Assembly: GCA_000174895.1 (NCBI GenBank)
Contig: ACOK01000094.1
Span: 38,186 to 102,185, forward strand
DNA from: Ruminococcus flavefaciens FD-1
GTDB taxonomy: Bacteria; Bacillota; Clostridia; Oscillospirales; Ruminococcaceae
DNA length: 64,000 nucleotides
Direction of reading: 5' to 3'
A program made the translations under genes and the position numbers. Shown here piece after piece: positions 20,301 to 29,974 of the stretch. The stretch's first letter is position 1, and every line of letters starts with the position of its first letter. Under the pieces are notes generated by a model that saw nothing but the letters and a program-made list of their open reading frames with translations, had not been told where the DNA came from and ran no database searches.

Positions 20301-21456
20301 TGAGTTCAGAAGATACTTTGAACTGCTCCATGAGTGTGCAGAGGCATACAGCGATGTTCTTTCAGGCAAACGTGCAGGAAATGAGATAATATATCCTGAC
20401 GGTACATTCAATATGCTTAATGAGGTAGGAAAATCTGTACCTGAGGTATCACTGAAAAATACCGTTCTTGTGGTAGTTCCTGATGTTATAGCAAAAATAT
20501 GCAGTGAAAGCAAGAAAAAGGTACGTATTCTGGAAATAGGATCAGGTACGGGAAAACTGACATGGAAACTTATGGAAAAGCTGAAAGACATGGATGTGGA
20601 ATACTGGTTCACTGATATCGGCGGCAGCTTTGTTGCAGACGGAAAGAAATATGCTGAGTCGAATGGATACAGAAATATGGTATTCAAAGTTTATGATATA
20701 GAAAAAGATCCGGTATCGGAAGGATTTGATACTTCATACTTTGATATTGTTATTGGGCTTGATGTAATACAGGCAACGAGCAATGTTATGAATTCTGTGG
20801 CGAATCTGAAAAAACTGATAAAGCCTCTTGGTTATATGATAATGGTACAGAGTTTCTGGATATCAGATCTTCAGCAGCTCATATTCGGCTATGCTCCCGG
20901 ATGGTGGAACTACAATAACGACCCGCTCAGAAAAGGCAGATCAATAATCCTCAATGAGCAGATGTGGAAAGATGTGTACAATAATTCCGGTTTTATTGAT
21001 GTTTCGGTAGTCACAGGCGGATATAACGGAAGCAGACGTGAAGTCGGAATACTTACAGGAAGAAAAACGGCATATGCATCTATGTACGCTTCCGCAGACA
21101 GAGAGATCACAAGGAAAGCTGGATCTGTAAAAAAAGAAACTGTTTCAGAAGAAAAAGTGAAAAGCGATCCGACAGCCGATGCAATTGCTGAGATCATATG
21201 CAGCACCATATCAAAGGAAAGCATTGACAGAAGTCAGAATTTCTTTGAACTCGGTCTGGACTCACTTTCCATACTGATAATAAAATCCAAGATTCATGAG
21301 ACTCTGGGAAAAGAACTGAAAGTAAATGATTTCTATACATACAACAGTGTAAGTGCACTGGCAGGATATATAGGAAGCAGTACATCAGCAGTGAAAGAAA
21401 AAGCAGCTGTTGCAGTTGACTACAAAAGTATAGACAGCCTGTTTGAAGGCATATGA
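17375..21456 (+). CDS. PKS module KS-AT-C-methyltransferase-ACP, with a frameshift in the KS
   Basis: One module in two frames. From GTG 17375 the product starts as a KS (IAVVGMAVKFP) but runs out of frame after about 17525; the rest (YAFGAVSDPFDFDNIFF and on) is one base back. The downstream frame has a TAG at 17512, so the shift lies between 17515 and about 17535, beside GAAGAAAG, as if one base were missing. After that the KS is intact: Cys in TACATS, ETHGTAT, VKNNCGH. AT has FCGAGAA, GHSLGE and an unusual PAHT in place of HAFH. A helical lid and a C-methyltransferase follow (SAM site ILEIGSGTGKL near 20520-20555; FTDIG; APGWW), then ACP (LGLDSL near 21250). Role: adds an extender and C-methylates it. 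No KR, DH or ER. It may be a sequencing error or true inactivation. Confidence 0.85.
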
Positions 21457-21470
21457 TCGGGAGAAAATAA

Positions 21471-23420
21471 ATGTATTATGTTCTGAAAAAAGGAAACTTT
21501 GAATCTGAATTATTGAGTGAAAAAGATATTGAAATAATAAATAGTATCAATGATACATACCGCAAACAGGATTACAGACCATTCTGCATCATACTTGATG
21601 ATATTTACAGAAGATATGGTGAAAAGAATGCGGTTATCTGCGGAGAAAACAAGTGCACGTATTCACAGCTGAGAGAATACTCACTGAATATTGCGGGAGC
21701 GATACTGAAAAAGGTAAAAAACTGCCGAAGAATCGCCATGATACTTCCTAAGTGCTGTAAACAGGCAGTTATAGCGGCAGGCTGTATGTATTCAGGCATC
21801 ACCTACGCTCCTATTGAATACGATTATCCTGCTGCCCGTCTTGGAGAGTGTATACGCTTATCAGATGTACAGCTCATTGTTACCGATGAGGACTGTATGG
21901 AACGTATAAATACATACAGAAAAGAAGTGGGAGAAGAAAAATATACTGAAATATTCGGAAGTGCTGAAATAATCAGCTATGCAGCACTTTCTGAGATTTC
22001 GGCTGAACCTGCGTCGGCAAAAGAAAGCGGATATGACGACATTGCAATGATAATATACACATCAGGTTCTACCGGTAAACCAAAGGGTATAAAGATAAGA
22101 TGCGGCAGTATATTGAACATACTTGAATGTATATGGCGTATATGCAAATATGTCCCTGAAGATAAGCTGATAGGAGTTACCAATATATGCCACGATCTTG
22201 GCAATTATGATATTATGACCATGCTTCTCCTCGGAGGTACGCTTATATATCCGGAAAATGTCAGGGATACTGAAAGCTGGGTGGAGCTGATGAACAGATA
22301 TGAGGTAACTCAGTGGAGCACAGTGCCTACGATTTTCGGTATGCTGCTTGATACTCTTGAAGCAATGGATACAGCTGTTCCATCACTGAAAAATATACTT
22401 ATAGGCGGAGAATTTGTAAAGCCTGATATGTACATAAGAGCGAAGAAGTATCTGCCAAATGCTGTTCTGTACACAGATGGCGGACCTACGGAAGCAACGA
22501 TATTTAATATTCTGAACAAAGTTACCGATGAAGAATATTTATCTGGTAAACTTCCATATGGCAGACCAACTGATAATACACAGTATTTTATTCTTGATGA
22601 AAAACTCAGAGTTTGCCCGTTAGATGAAAAGGGTGTGATATACAACAGCGGCGATTCACTTGCTGAGGGCTATCTTGATGATGAATTGACAAAGCGTTCA
22701 TTTATAATGCACCCGACAATGAATATACGTATGTATAACACCGGTGATCTGGGCTGCTACCGTGAAAACGGAAAGATTGATATATTCGGAAGGATCGACA
22801 ACCAGATCAAGATATCGGGTAAACGTATAGATCTGGAAGAAATAGAACTGAAACTTGAACAGTGTGACAGGGTAAGAAGAGCACTTGCAACTGTAATAGT
22901 ATCTGACAGCACAAAGTCAATAGGTGTGCATATAATTCCTGAGGGCGCTCCTGCGGCTGATGAGATAAAAAGCTTTGCAAGAGCTAATCTGCCTGATTAT
23001 ATGGTACCGACAGCATGGGAGTTCACTGATGTTTTCCCGAAGCTGCCAAACGGAAAAATAAACCGTAACGCCCTTACTTTTCATCATAAGGATACAGACG
23101 AAGAACAAATGACAGATATCGGTAAAACGATTCTGGAGATTGAAAGAGAGCTTCTGGGACTTGAAAGCATAGGTCCTGACGATAAATTCTTTGAATCGGG
23201 AGGACATTCAGCTCTGCTTGTAAAGCTGATGCTTCTTATAAAGAAAAAACTTGGTGTAGAGGTCAGCCTTGTAAAGCTTATGGAATATCCGACTGTCAGA
23301 CAGCTGACAGAATATATTGAAAACGGAGCAGCAGACAATGATGATGAAAAACAGGAAAGCAATGCTGCCAAACGCAGGGAAGCGATGAAAAAGCGAATGG
23401 AGAAACGAAGTAATGGATAA
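21471..23420 (+). CDS. NRPS adenylation-carrier protein (A-PCP)
   Basis: 649 aa. About 40-540 is an amino-acid adenylation domain: IIYTSGSTGKPKG, GGPTEATIF, YNTGD, and LPNGKINR with the catalytic Lys. Aligned by eye, the pocket reads about D-L-Y-S-L-G-D-I-F-K. Asp235 for the amino group is present, but the code matches none I know; the first three positions recall Cys-type domains. PCP at about 560-625 has Ser in ESGGHSAL. The C-terminus is highly charged (KRREAMKKRMEKRSNG), perhaps for docking. No C domain: the condensing partner must be the free C domain at 10960 or the C domain in the next gene. Confidence 0.9.
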   Translation: MYYVLKKGNFESELLSEKDIEIINSINDTYRKQDYRPFCIILDDIYRRYGEKNAVICGENKCTYSQLREYSLNIAGAILKKVKNCRRIAMILPKCCKQAVIAAGCMYSGITYAPIEYDYPAARLGECIRLSDVQLIVTDEDCMERINTYRKEVGEEKYTEIFGSAEIISYAALSEISAEPASAKESGYDDIAMIIYTSGSTGKPKGIKIRCGSILNILECIWRICKYVPEDKLIGVTNICHDLGNYDIMTMLLLGGTLIYPENVRDTESWVELMNRYEVTQWSTVPTIFGMLLDTLEAMDTAVPSLKNILIGGEFVKPDMYIRAKKYLPNAVLYTDGGPTEATIFNILNKVTDEEYLSGKLPYGRPTDNTQYFILDEKLRVCPLDEKGVIYNSGDSLAEGYLDDELTKRSFIMHPTMNIRMYNTGDLGCYRENGKIDIFGRIDNQIKISGKRIDLEEIELKLEQCDRVRRALATVIVSDSTKSIGVHIIPEGAPAADEIKSFARANLPDYMVPTAWEFTDVFPKLPNGKINRNALTFHHKDTDEEQMTDIGKTILEIERELLGLESIGPDDKFFESGGHSALLVKLMLLIKKKLGVEVSLVKLMEYPTVRQLTEYIENGAADNDDEKQESNAAKRREAMKKRMEKRSNG

Positions 23421-24933
23421 GAGACTTGAAATACTTCTCGGAATTTATAAAGAAGTTCTGGGAACAGAGCTTACAGCCGATGACAACTTTTTCGTAATGG
23501 GAGGAAATTCTATATCCGCTTCAAGGCTGCTCATGGGAATTTATAAAGAGTTCGGTGTGGATATAGAGCTTTATTATGTTTATGAACACGCAACACCTGC
23601 ACTTATGATGGAACTGATAGACAGCATGACTGCCGTTGATGAATCAGCTGAAATAAATGAGCTGCCTGTTAAAGCGCCTCTTTCATATGCACAGACAGGC
23701 GTATGGTATGAATCTATCCTTGAACACAATGAAAGATATACGCTCTGCACCTGTACTGAGATAAGGGGGAAAATAGACAAGGAGCGTTTTTCTCATGCTG
23801 TTGAAAGAGCAGAGGAAATATATGATATAGTCAAAAGCCGAATTCTTACAGATGAAAACTGCAATCCATACCAGCAAGTGTTTTTTGATAATATTATTCC
23901 TGTAAACTATATCCAAGCAGATAGTGAGGAGCAGCTCAACGAGATTTTCAGAAAGGAAGCTGTTACAGTCATCCCCATAGAGGGAGAGCAGCTTGCTGAG
24001 TTTGATCTTATCAGCGCAGGAGAGGATAAGCACTATTTCATCACCAAGACACATCATATCATAACCGATGACCGATCTGCAAAGATATTTGCTTATGAGG
24101 TCAAGCGCTGTTATCTCAATAATGAAAAGCCGCAGCACAGAATTACTGTATCGGAAAAAACGGCTAAGTTCTATGGTTACTGTATTACAGAAAAGAGCCA
24201 TGAGGTGCTTTCATCAGAGGAAAAAGCAGAGTTCACAGAGCTTATCAGAACAAGCGATTTTCTGCATCTGCCCGATGAGGGAATAATGGACAGAAGCTGT
24301 ATTGACGGACAGGGAAGCAAAAAAATAATATTTGAAAAGGAAAAGCTTGATGTACTCAGAAATATGTGTGCAGAAGCAAATGCGACTTTGTATCATGGCT
24401 TTATGGCTTTGTTCATAATGTTTCTTTCAAAGCTGTCACAGCAGAAAAAAATAGCAATAGGTACTCCTTTTTCTCAGCGCAGCAAGGAAGATTTTGATGT
24501 AATGGGACTTATGGTAAACCTTGAGATGATAAGCATAGATATTGAAAAATACAGCAGCTTTTCTGAGATAGTTTCTGAGATACAGCGCATAACGGTAAAG
24601 TATCTTGACAGAAAATATATTCCATTCAGTGAGATAGTAAGAATGCTTGGTGAACCGAGAGAAAAAATGTACCTGCCGTTTCATATTCTCTATAACTATC
24701 TTGAAAATGAAGTAACGGATAGTGAGGCAGATGATGCACTGTTCGGAAGAACAGATCATATCAATATTTCGGTAAATCAGGATATAGGTTTTCTTGTTAA
24801 GGTTTACGGAGATGTGGCAGAATGTGCATTTACTTACAGTGTAAAATATATGAATGCAGATACGATAAATACTTACAGAGAACGTTTTGTTGATTTTGCA
24901 GAAAAGATATTCAGACAGGAGAAAATGTCATGA
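23413..24933 (+). CDS. NRPS carrier-condensation protein (PCP-C)
   Basis: 506 aa. Residues 1-75 are a carrier domain (NFFVMGGNSISASRL); the rest is a condensation domain with THHIITDD, which keeps both His and the first Asp of HHxxxDG but has Asp for Gly. It starts inside the end of the A-PCP gene (8-bp overlap), so two carriers in a row fall on either side of a gene border. It ends on the C domain, which suggests that it passes its chain to the next protein. The overlap also implies translational coupling. Confidence 0.87.
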   Translation: MDKRLEILLGIYKEVLGTELTADDNFFVMGGNSISASRLLMGIYKEFGVDIELYYVYEHATPALMMELIDSMTAVDESAEINELPVKAPLSYAQTGVWYESILEHNERYTLCTCTEIRGKIDKERFSHAVERAEEIYDIVKSRILTDENCNPYQQVFFDNIIPVNYIQADSEEQLNEIFRKEAVTVIPIEGEQLAEFDLISAGEDKHYFITKTHHIITDDRSAKIFAYEVKRCYLNNEKPQHRITVSEKTAKFYGYCITEKSHEVLSSEEKAEFTELIRTSDFLHLPDEGIMDRSCIDGQGSKKIIFEKEKLDVLRNMCAEANATLYHGFMALFIMFLSKLSQQKKIAIGTPFSQRSKEDFDVMGLMVNLEMISIDIEKYSSFSEIVSEIQRITVKYLDRKYIPFSEIVRMLGEPREKMYLPFHILYNYLENEVTDSEADDALFGRTDHINISVNQDIGFLVKVYGDVAECAFTYSVKYMNADTINTYRERFVDFAEKIFRQEKMS

Positions 24934-27900
24934 TAAATATAAAAAATAGATATCAGGAACTTGATGAAGCAGGGAAAATAAAACTGCTTGACAGGATCAG
25001 AAGTTCCGGAGAAGAATTTGGTATATATCCGCTTTCTCCGGAGCAGAGAAGAATGTGGTTCTTATATAAGACATCACAGAACAAATCAGAATATAATGTA
25101 ACATTTTCCATAGATATAGACGGAAAATTTAACAGGAACATACTGGAAAAGGCTCTTTTGCAGCTGTTCAGCAGACAGAAGGTATTCAAAAGCCGTATTT
25201 TAGAGCTTTCGGGTGAAGCATTCCAGATAGTTGACAATGATGCTGTTCCTGATCTGAATGAAACGGAAGCATCAGATGAAAAGAGTATACACAAGTTATA
25301 TCTGGAGGAATATCAAAAAGTATTTGATCTTGAAGCAGATCTTCCTGTACGTACTGTACTGATCGAAACTGCTGACGGAAGATACATACTGCTTATAACG
25401 GTACATCATATCTTCTTTGACGGCTGGTCGGCGAATATACTGAAAAACGAGCTTCTGGAGTGCTATGAGGCTGTAATGTCGGGAAAAGAACTTCCGGGAG
25501 CAACTCATCAGTATTATGAATATGCTCTTGAATCACAGCGTTCCTCTGAGAAGTTTGAAGCAAACAGAAAATACTGGGAAGAACTTCTGAGAAAAGAAAA
25601 TATCTACACTCAGATACCTGCCGATCTTCACAAAAAAACTGAAATGTCAGCAGAATCGGTATATCATCATCTTGCACTTACCGATAAGTCGGCTGCAGAT
25701 GAATTCTGCCGCAGCAGATACATTTCTCCTTACAGTCTTTATATTGCTGCCTATGTGCTGACTCTTTCTGTATTCAGCGGAGAGAAAAGCATAGCAGTTG
25801 GAACGCCTGTTCTGAACAGAGATGATGCAAGATGGAGAAACATAATTGGATTTTATTCCAATACTATACCAATATTTGCTGATATTGATACTGAAATCGA
25901 AAAGGACAAGTTCCTTGCACAGATACATGAGCGGGTGATAGGAGGACTTGATCACGGCTCATATCAGCTTGATGAAATGGCTTCTGATCTTAAACTCAAG
26001 AGAGAAACCGGGTATAACCCTATTTTTCAGAGCACATTTGCCCTTCGCAGCGATATGCTCACAGGCAGAAAAACTGACGAAAACTCTGTTGTTACCATGA
26101 AGACTCAGAGAGCAGAGCATGAAAGCGTAATGCAGTTTGATCTTATGGGATATGTTAACGATTCTGAAAATGGTTATGGTATTGATTTTTCTGCCAGAGC
26201 ATCACGATTCACTCAGAAGCGTCTTGACAGTGTGTCAGAGGTATGCGGAATGATTCTTAGTAATCTTCTTTCCGATAAAACCGTAAAAATATCTGACTGT
26301 ATCGAAGGTATAAATGTATCAAGGATATCGGAGCCTTCATCTGATATAGTCGATATCATAAGCAGCGATGGCCATATCACTGAACCTGAAGTGATAGTAT
26401 TCGGCGATTATATTTTTATATTCTATACCTCGTCGTCGGAGGCAGATACTGAAAAACTTGATGCTGCTCTCAGAAGTGTAACACTTTCTAAACCTTTCTG
26501 GATAAGACTGGGAGAATATCCGCTGACAAACGGTGTTACAGACAGAGAAAGACTTGCTGAACTTGCTCTTGATATACTTTCAGAAGCTAAAGAAACTATA
26601 AATAACGTAAGAATGAGCAGTGATGTTATTTCCTATGATCTTACTGCGGAAAGAAGTAATGCAGGAAAGAAATATTGCCATATAACAAGTGTAACATCTT
26701 CAGCTGAAAATGAGGAAAAAAACTGTGAGGTAACTGAACCGTCATTCCTTGATGGCGGAAAACTTCCCGAAACAGAATGGCGTCTTGTTACTGATATCCT
26801 CAGAACAGCAGTTGAAAAGCGGCCGGATACAGAACTTATCTCTATCAGAAACGGCGGTGCTGAAAAGAATACAACATACAAGGGACTCTGGAAACAGGCA
26901 GAAACAGTTGCAGCCAACTTACAGGCGATGGGCTACAAAAAAGGTGACAGAATGATACTGGAGATATCTGAGATGCTTGATATCATCGTTTTATTCTGGG
27001 GAATAGCTATGGCAGGTATGACAGCACTTCCTCTGCTTCCGCCGCAGGACTATAATTTCCTTGAAAAGTCATCTGCAAGAACAAGACTTGAAAATGTATG
27101 GAAAATAGCTCATTGTCCTGATGTTGTGGGAGGAGATGCAGAGTATGACAGCCTTTCAAAGCTGAACTGCGGAATGAATGTACTCAGTGCAGAGGATATT
27201 TTTTCAGAAAAAGGAAATACATTCACACCTGTGGATATAGATGAATATGATCCTGTTATGATGATGTTCACTTCAGGAAGTACCGGACTTCCGAAGGGCG
27301 TAGAGATACATCATCACAGGATTATCTGCCGCACTCTCGGATATATAGAGCATTATCCCGATGTTACGGATAATGAGGTGCTTATGAACTGGATGCCGCT
27401 GGAACACGTGGGTGGACTGGTAATGTCTCATATTGAGGGTGTTGCCACAGCAGCTATGCAAATAGAAACAGAGTCAGTGGAGATATTGAAGGATCCGCTT
27501 TTATGGCTCAGACTTATTGATAAATACAGAGTTACATCTACATGGGCACCTAATTTTGCGTATGGTATGCTTCTGGATCATAAGGATACAATAAAGGATA
27601 TGGATATAGACCTCAGTTCGGTAAGGCATATCCTTAATGGCGGAGAAGCTATCAACTATAACTCCTGCGATGAGCTGCTCAGATTGTTGGCAGAAAAAGG
27701 ACTTGACAGAGCTTGTATGAATCCGTGCTGGGGAATGACAGAAACTACATCGGGTATCCTTTCATCGGAGCGTTTCGGCGAGATAAAGTACAATAACTCG
27801 GTTGCTGTCGGAACTCTGTTTGCCGGTAACTATGTAAGAATAGCAGATCCTGACAATGTTCCCGTAAATATGGGAGATATAGGACGCCTTCAGGTAAAGG

Positions 27901-29951
27901 GAGAAGCGGTATTCACAGGCTATTATGAGCTTGACGAGGAAAATGCCCGTTCATTCACAGAGGACGGCTGGTTCGATACGGGTGATCTTGCCATGATAAA
28001 AGAAGGCGAGGTCATTATCACAGGCAGAAACAAGGAAATAATAATTGTAAACGGCGTAAATGTCAGCTGCCTTGAGGTCGAAAAAAAAATTGAGGAAATA
28101 GATCTTGTTCAAACCGGTACAGTCGGAGTATCGGCAGTAAAAGACGAAGAAACCAATCAGGATCAGGTTGTCATATTCTATGGAGAAAGTGATAAGTCTC
28201 ACAGAAAAACCATTCAGGATCAGATAACGAGAATAATGATAAGTTCATACGGATTCAGCTTTAATTATCTTGTTCCGATACCAGTTGATGAGATACCACG
28301 TTCAGCTATTGGCAAGATCGAGAAAAAGCTGCTTGTTAAGAAATTCATGAACGGTGAACTGAAAGCACAGGCTACCGGTGGTGAGGACAGGATACCTATG
28401 TGGTTCTGCGGAACCGTTACTGAAAAGGAAGAGCTTTCGGGAGCAGGTATATCGGAAACTGAAAGAATAATCAGATTTGAAAGCAGTTCTGAAAATAACG
28501 GACATTTTGATAAACTTGAATATCTCAGCAGGTATGTTGCGGAAAAAGCTGAAGGCAGCTTTGTTGTGGCAGTATCTGCTGATGATCCGTCAGCATCTTT
28601 GATCAAGGGCTTCTGTGCAGCATTGGTACAGGAAAACAGCGGTATAAGAATAAGAACAGTTGTATACAACGGGAATATATCAGACAATGAGTTTATGGAA
28701 GAGCTTAACGATGCAGCAAAGAAGAATATCAGAAACAGTGTTGTATACAGGAATGGTTCTGAAAGAGCAGTTGAAAAGCTTTACAGGATAGACATTGATG
28801 ATAAAAAGCCTGTACGTACACCTTTTGTCAGAAATGGTACATATGTGCTTATCGGCGGATTCGGAGGAATAGGTTCACTGTTCGCCAAGAGACTTGCCAA
28901 TAATTACGCTGCTTCACTTTATATCATAGGAAGAAGAAGTGAGGCTGAAGTGAGATCACAGCTTTCCGAATTCAGCAAAGATACACACATAACTTATATT
29001 AGCTGTAATATTACTGAGGCAGGACAGCTTGGAGCAGTTCTCGACGATATTTCTCGTAACAGTAGTATAAACGGCATAATTTCATTCCTGTCGGCAGGTC
29101 CTGAGAATTATGATCCGTCCAATAAGGAAAAGTTCCTTGCAGTCAGCAAATCGGCAGAGGAAATTAGCTGTGAACTTACATCTGTAAAGGCTGCTTTTGC
29201 TGATATAGATCATTTCCTGAGCAGCAGAGAGGACATTGATCTTATAGCCTTCACAAGCGTGACAGGTATACTTGGCGGTCAGTCTTACAGCACCTATTCC
29301 GCTGCAAGCAGATATATATACGATTTTAAGCTGTCATGCGATAAGAACAGATATTATGTCATTGCATGGAGCAAATGGAAGAATAGAGGACTCAGCCGTT
29401 ATGATACGGATAATGACAATATATCAGCTGAGTATGCAGGATATCATCTGATAAAGGGCAGACAGGGTGTGACCTCTGCTGAAGCAGTACTCTCTATGGA
29501 TATCAGACGTTCAGTTATTGGTCTTGATCTTGATAATCAGTCACTTCACAGAACATATGCTGTACTTTTTGACACAACAGCAAATGAAATGGTTACTAAG
29601 ATATGCTATACCGCAACTGAAGATATAACAGTGAAGTCATCAGGAAATGCCGAGCTGATAAACAGAAAGAAGGAGAATGTCCCTGTATCCGATGCAGAAC
29701 TTGAAAAACGCATGATTGATCTATGGAAAAAAGTGCTTATGATAAGCGATCTTGCTCCTACTGACAGCTTTTTCGAGGTCGGAGGTAATTCTCTTAAACT
29801 TATCAGTCTTATTGACAGGATAAATGAGGAATTCGGTACAGCATTTACGGTTGCTGATTTCTATGACAATCCCAGTGTAAGATTGATCACATCACTTATT
29901 AAACCTGACGATGCAGTCAGTGAAACAAACGATAATATAATTATGATATAA
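24930..29951 (+). CDS. NRPS module C-A-KR-PCP, predicted to build in a hydroxy acid (depsipeptide module)
   Basis: 1673 aa. C domain about 25-440 with canonical HHIFFDG. About 440-600 is a short linker without clear motifs. The A domain is about 615-1140 (MFTSGSTGLPKG, WGMTETTSG, DTGDL, IGKIEKK); at the position where amino-acid domains have Asp235 (FDxSV) it reads NWMPLEHVGG, so the substrate should lack an alpha-amino group. A KR at about 1300-1540 has NADP site IGGFGGIG and Ser/Tyr in FTSVTG and YSTYSAASRY. PCP about 1590-1655 (EVGGNSLKL). C-A-KR-PCP modules in the cereulide, valinomycin and hectochlorin pathways activate a 2-keto acid and reduce it to a 2-hydroxy acid, and I infer the same here. 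The start overlaps the previous stop (ATGA). Confidence 0.9.
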   Translation: MINIKNRYQELDEAGKIKLLDRIRSSGEEFGIYPLSPEQRRMWFLYKTSQNKSEYNVTFSIDIDGKFNRNILEKALLQLFSRQKVFKSRILELSGEAFQIVDNDAVPDLNETEASDEKSIHKLYLEEYQKVFDLEADLPVRTVLIETADGRYILLITVHHIFFDGWSANILKNELLECYEAVMSGKELPGATHQYYEYALESQRSSEKFEANRKYWEELLRKENIYTQIPADLHKKTEMSAESVYHHLALTDKSAADEFCRSRYISPYSLYIAAYVLTLSVFSGEKSIAVGTPVLNRDDARWRNIIGFYSNTIPIFADIDTEIEKDKFLAQIHERVIGGLDHGSYQLDEMASDLKLKRETGYNPIFQSTFALRSDMLTGRKTDENSVVTMKTQRAEHESVMQFDLMGYVNDSENGYGIDFSARASRFTQKRLDSVSEVCGMILSNLLSDKTVKISDCIEGINVSRISEPSSDIVDIISSDGHITEPEVIVFGDYIFIFYTSSSEADTEKLDAALRSVTLSKPFWIRLGEYPLTNGVTDRERLAELALDILSEAKETINNVRMSSDVISYDLTAERSNAGKKYCHITSVTSSAENEEKNCEVTEPSFLDGGKLPETEWRLVTDILRTAVEKRPDTELISIRNGGAEKNTTYKGLWKQAETVAANLQAMGYKKGDRMILEISEMLDIIVLFWGIAMAGMTALPLLPPQDYNFLEKSSARTRLENVWKIAHCPDVVGGDAEYDSLSKLNCGMNVLSAEDIFSEKGNTFTPVDIDEYDPVMMMFTSGSTGLPKGVEIHHHRIICRTLGYIEHYPDVTDNEVLMNWMPLEHVGGLVMSHIEGVATAAMQIETESVEILKDPLLWLRLIDKYRVTSTWAPNFAYGMLLDHKDTIKDMDIDLSSVRHILNGGEAINYNSCDELLRLLAEKGLDRACMNPCWGMTETTSGILSSERFGEIKYNNSVAVGTLFAGNYVRIADPDNVPVNMGDIGRLQVKGEAVFTGYYELDEENARSFTEDGWFDTGDLAMIKEGEVIITGRNKEIIIVNGVNVSCLEVEKKIEEIDLVQTGTVGVSAVKDEETNQDQVVIFYGESDKSHRKTIQDQITRIMISSYGFSFNYLVPIPVDEIPRSAIGKIEKKLLVKKFMNGELKAQATGGEDRIPMWFCGTVTEKEELSGAGISETERIIRFESSSENNGHFDKLEYLSRYVAEKAEGSFVVAVSADDPSASLIKGFCAALVQENSGIRIRTVVYNGNISDNEFMEELNDAAKKNIRNSVVYRNGSERAVEKLYRIDIDDKKPVRTPFVRNGTYVLIGGFGGIGSLFAKRLANNYAASLYIIGRRSEAEVRSQLSEFSKDTHITYISCNITEAGQLGAVLDDISRNSSINGIISFLSAGPENYDPSNKEKFLAVSKSAEEISCELTSVKAAFADIDHFLSSREDIDLIAFTSVTGILGGQSYSTYSAASRYIYDFKLSCDKNRYYVIAWSKWKNRGLSRYDTDNDNISAEYAGYHLIKGRQGVTSAEAVLSMDIRRSVIGLDLDNQSLHRTYAVLFDTTANEMVTKICYTATEDITVKSSGNAELINRKKENVPVSDAELEKRMIDLWKKVLMISDLAPTDSFFEVGGNSLKLISLIDRINEEFGTAFTVADFYDNPSVRLITSLIKPDDAVSETNDNIIMI

Positions 29952-29974
29952 TGCATAAATGAAAGGAAATAGAA

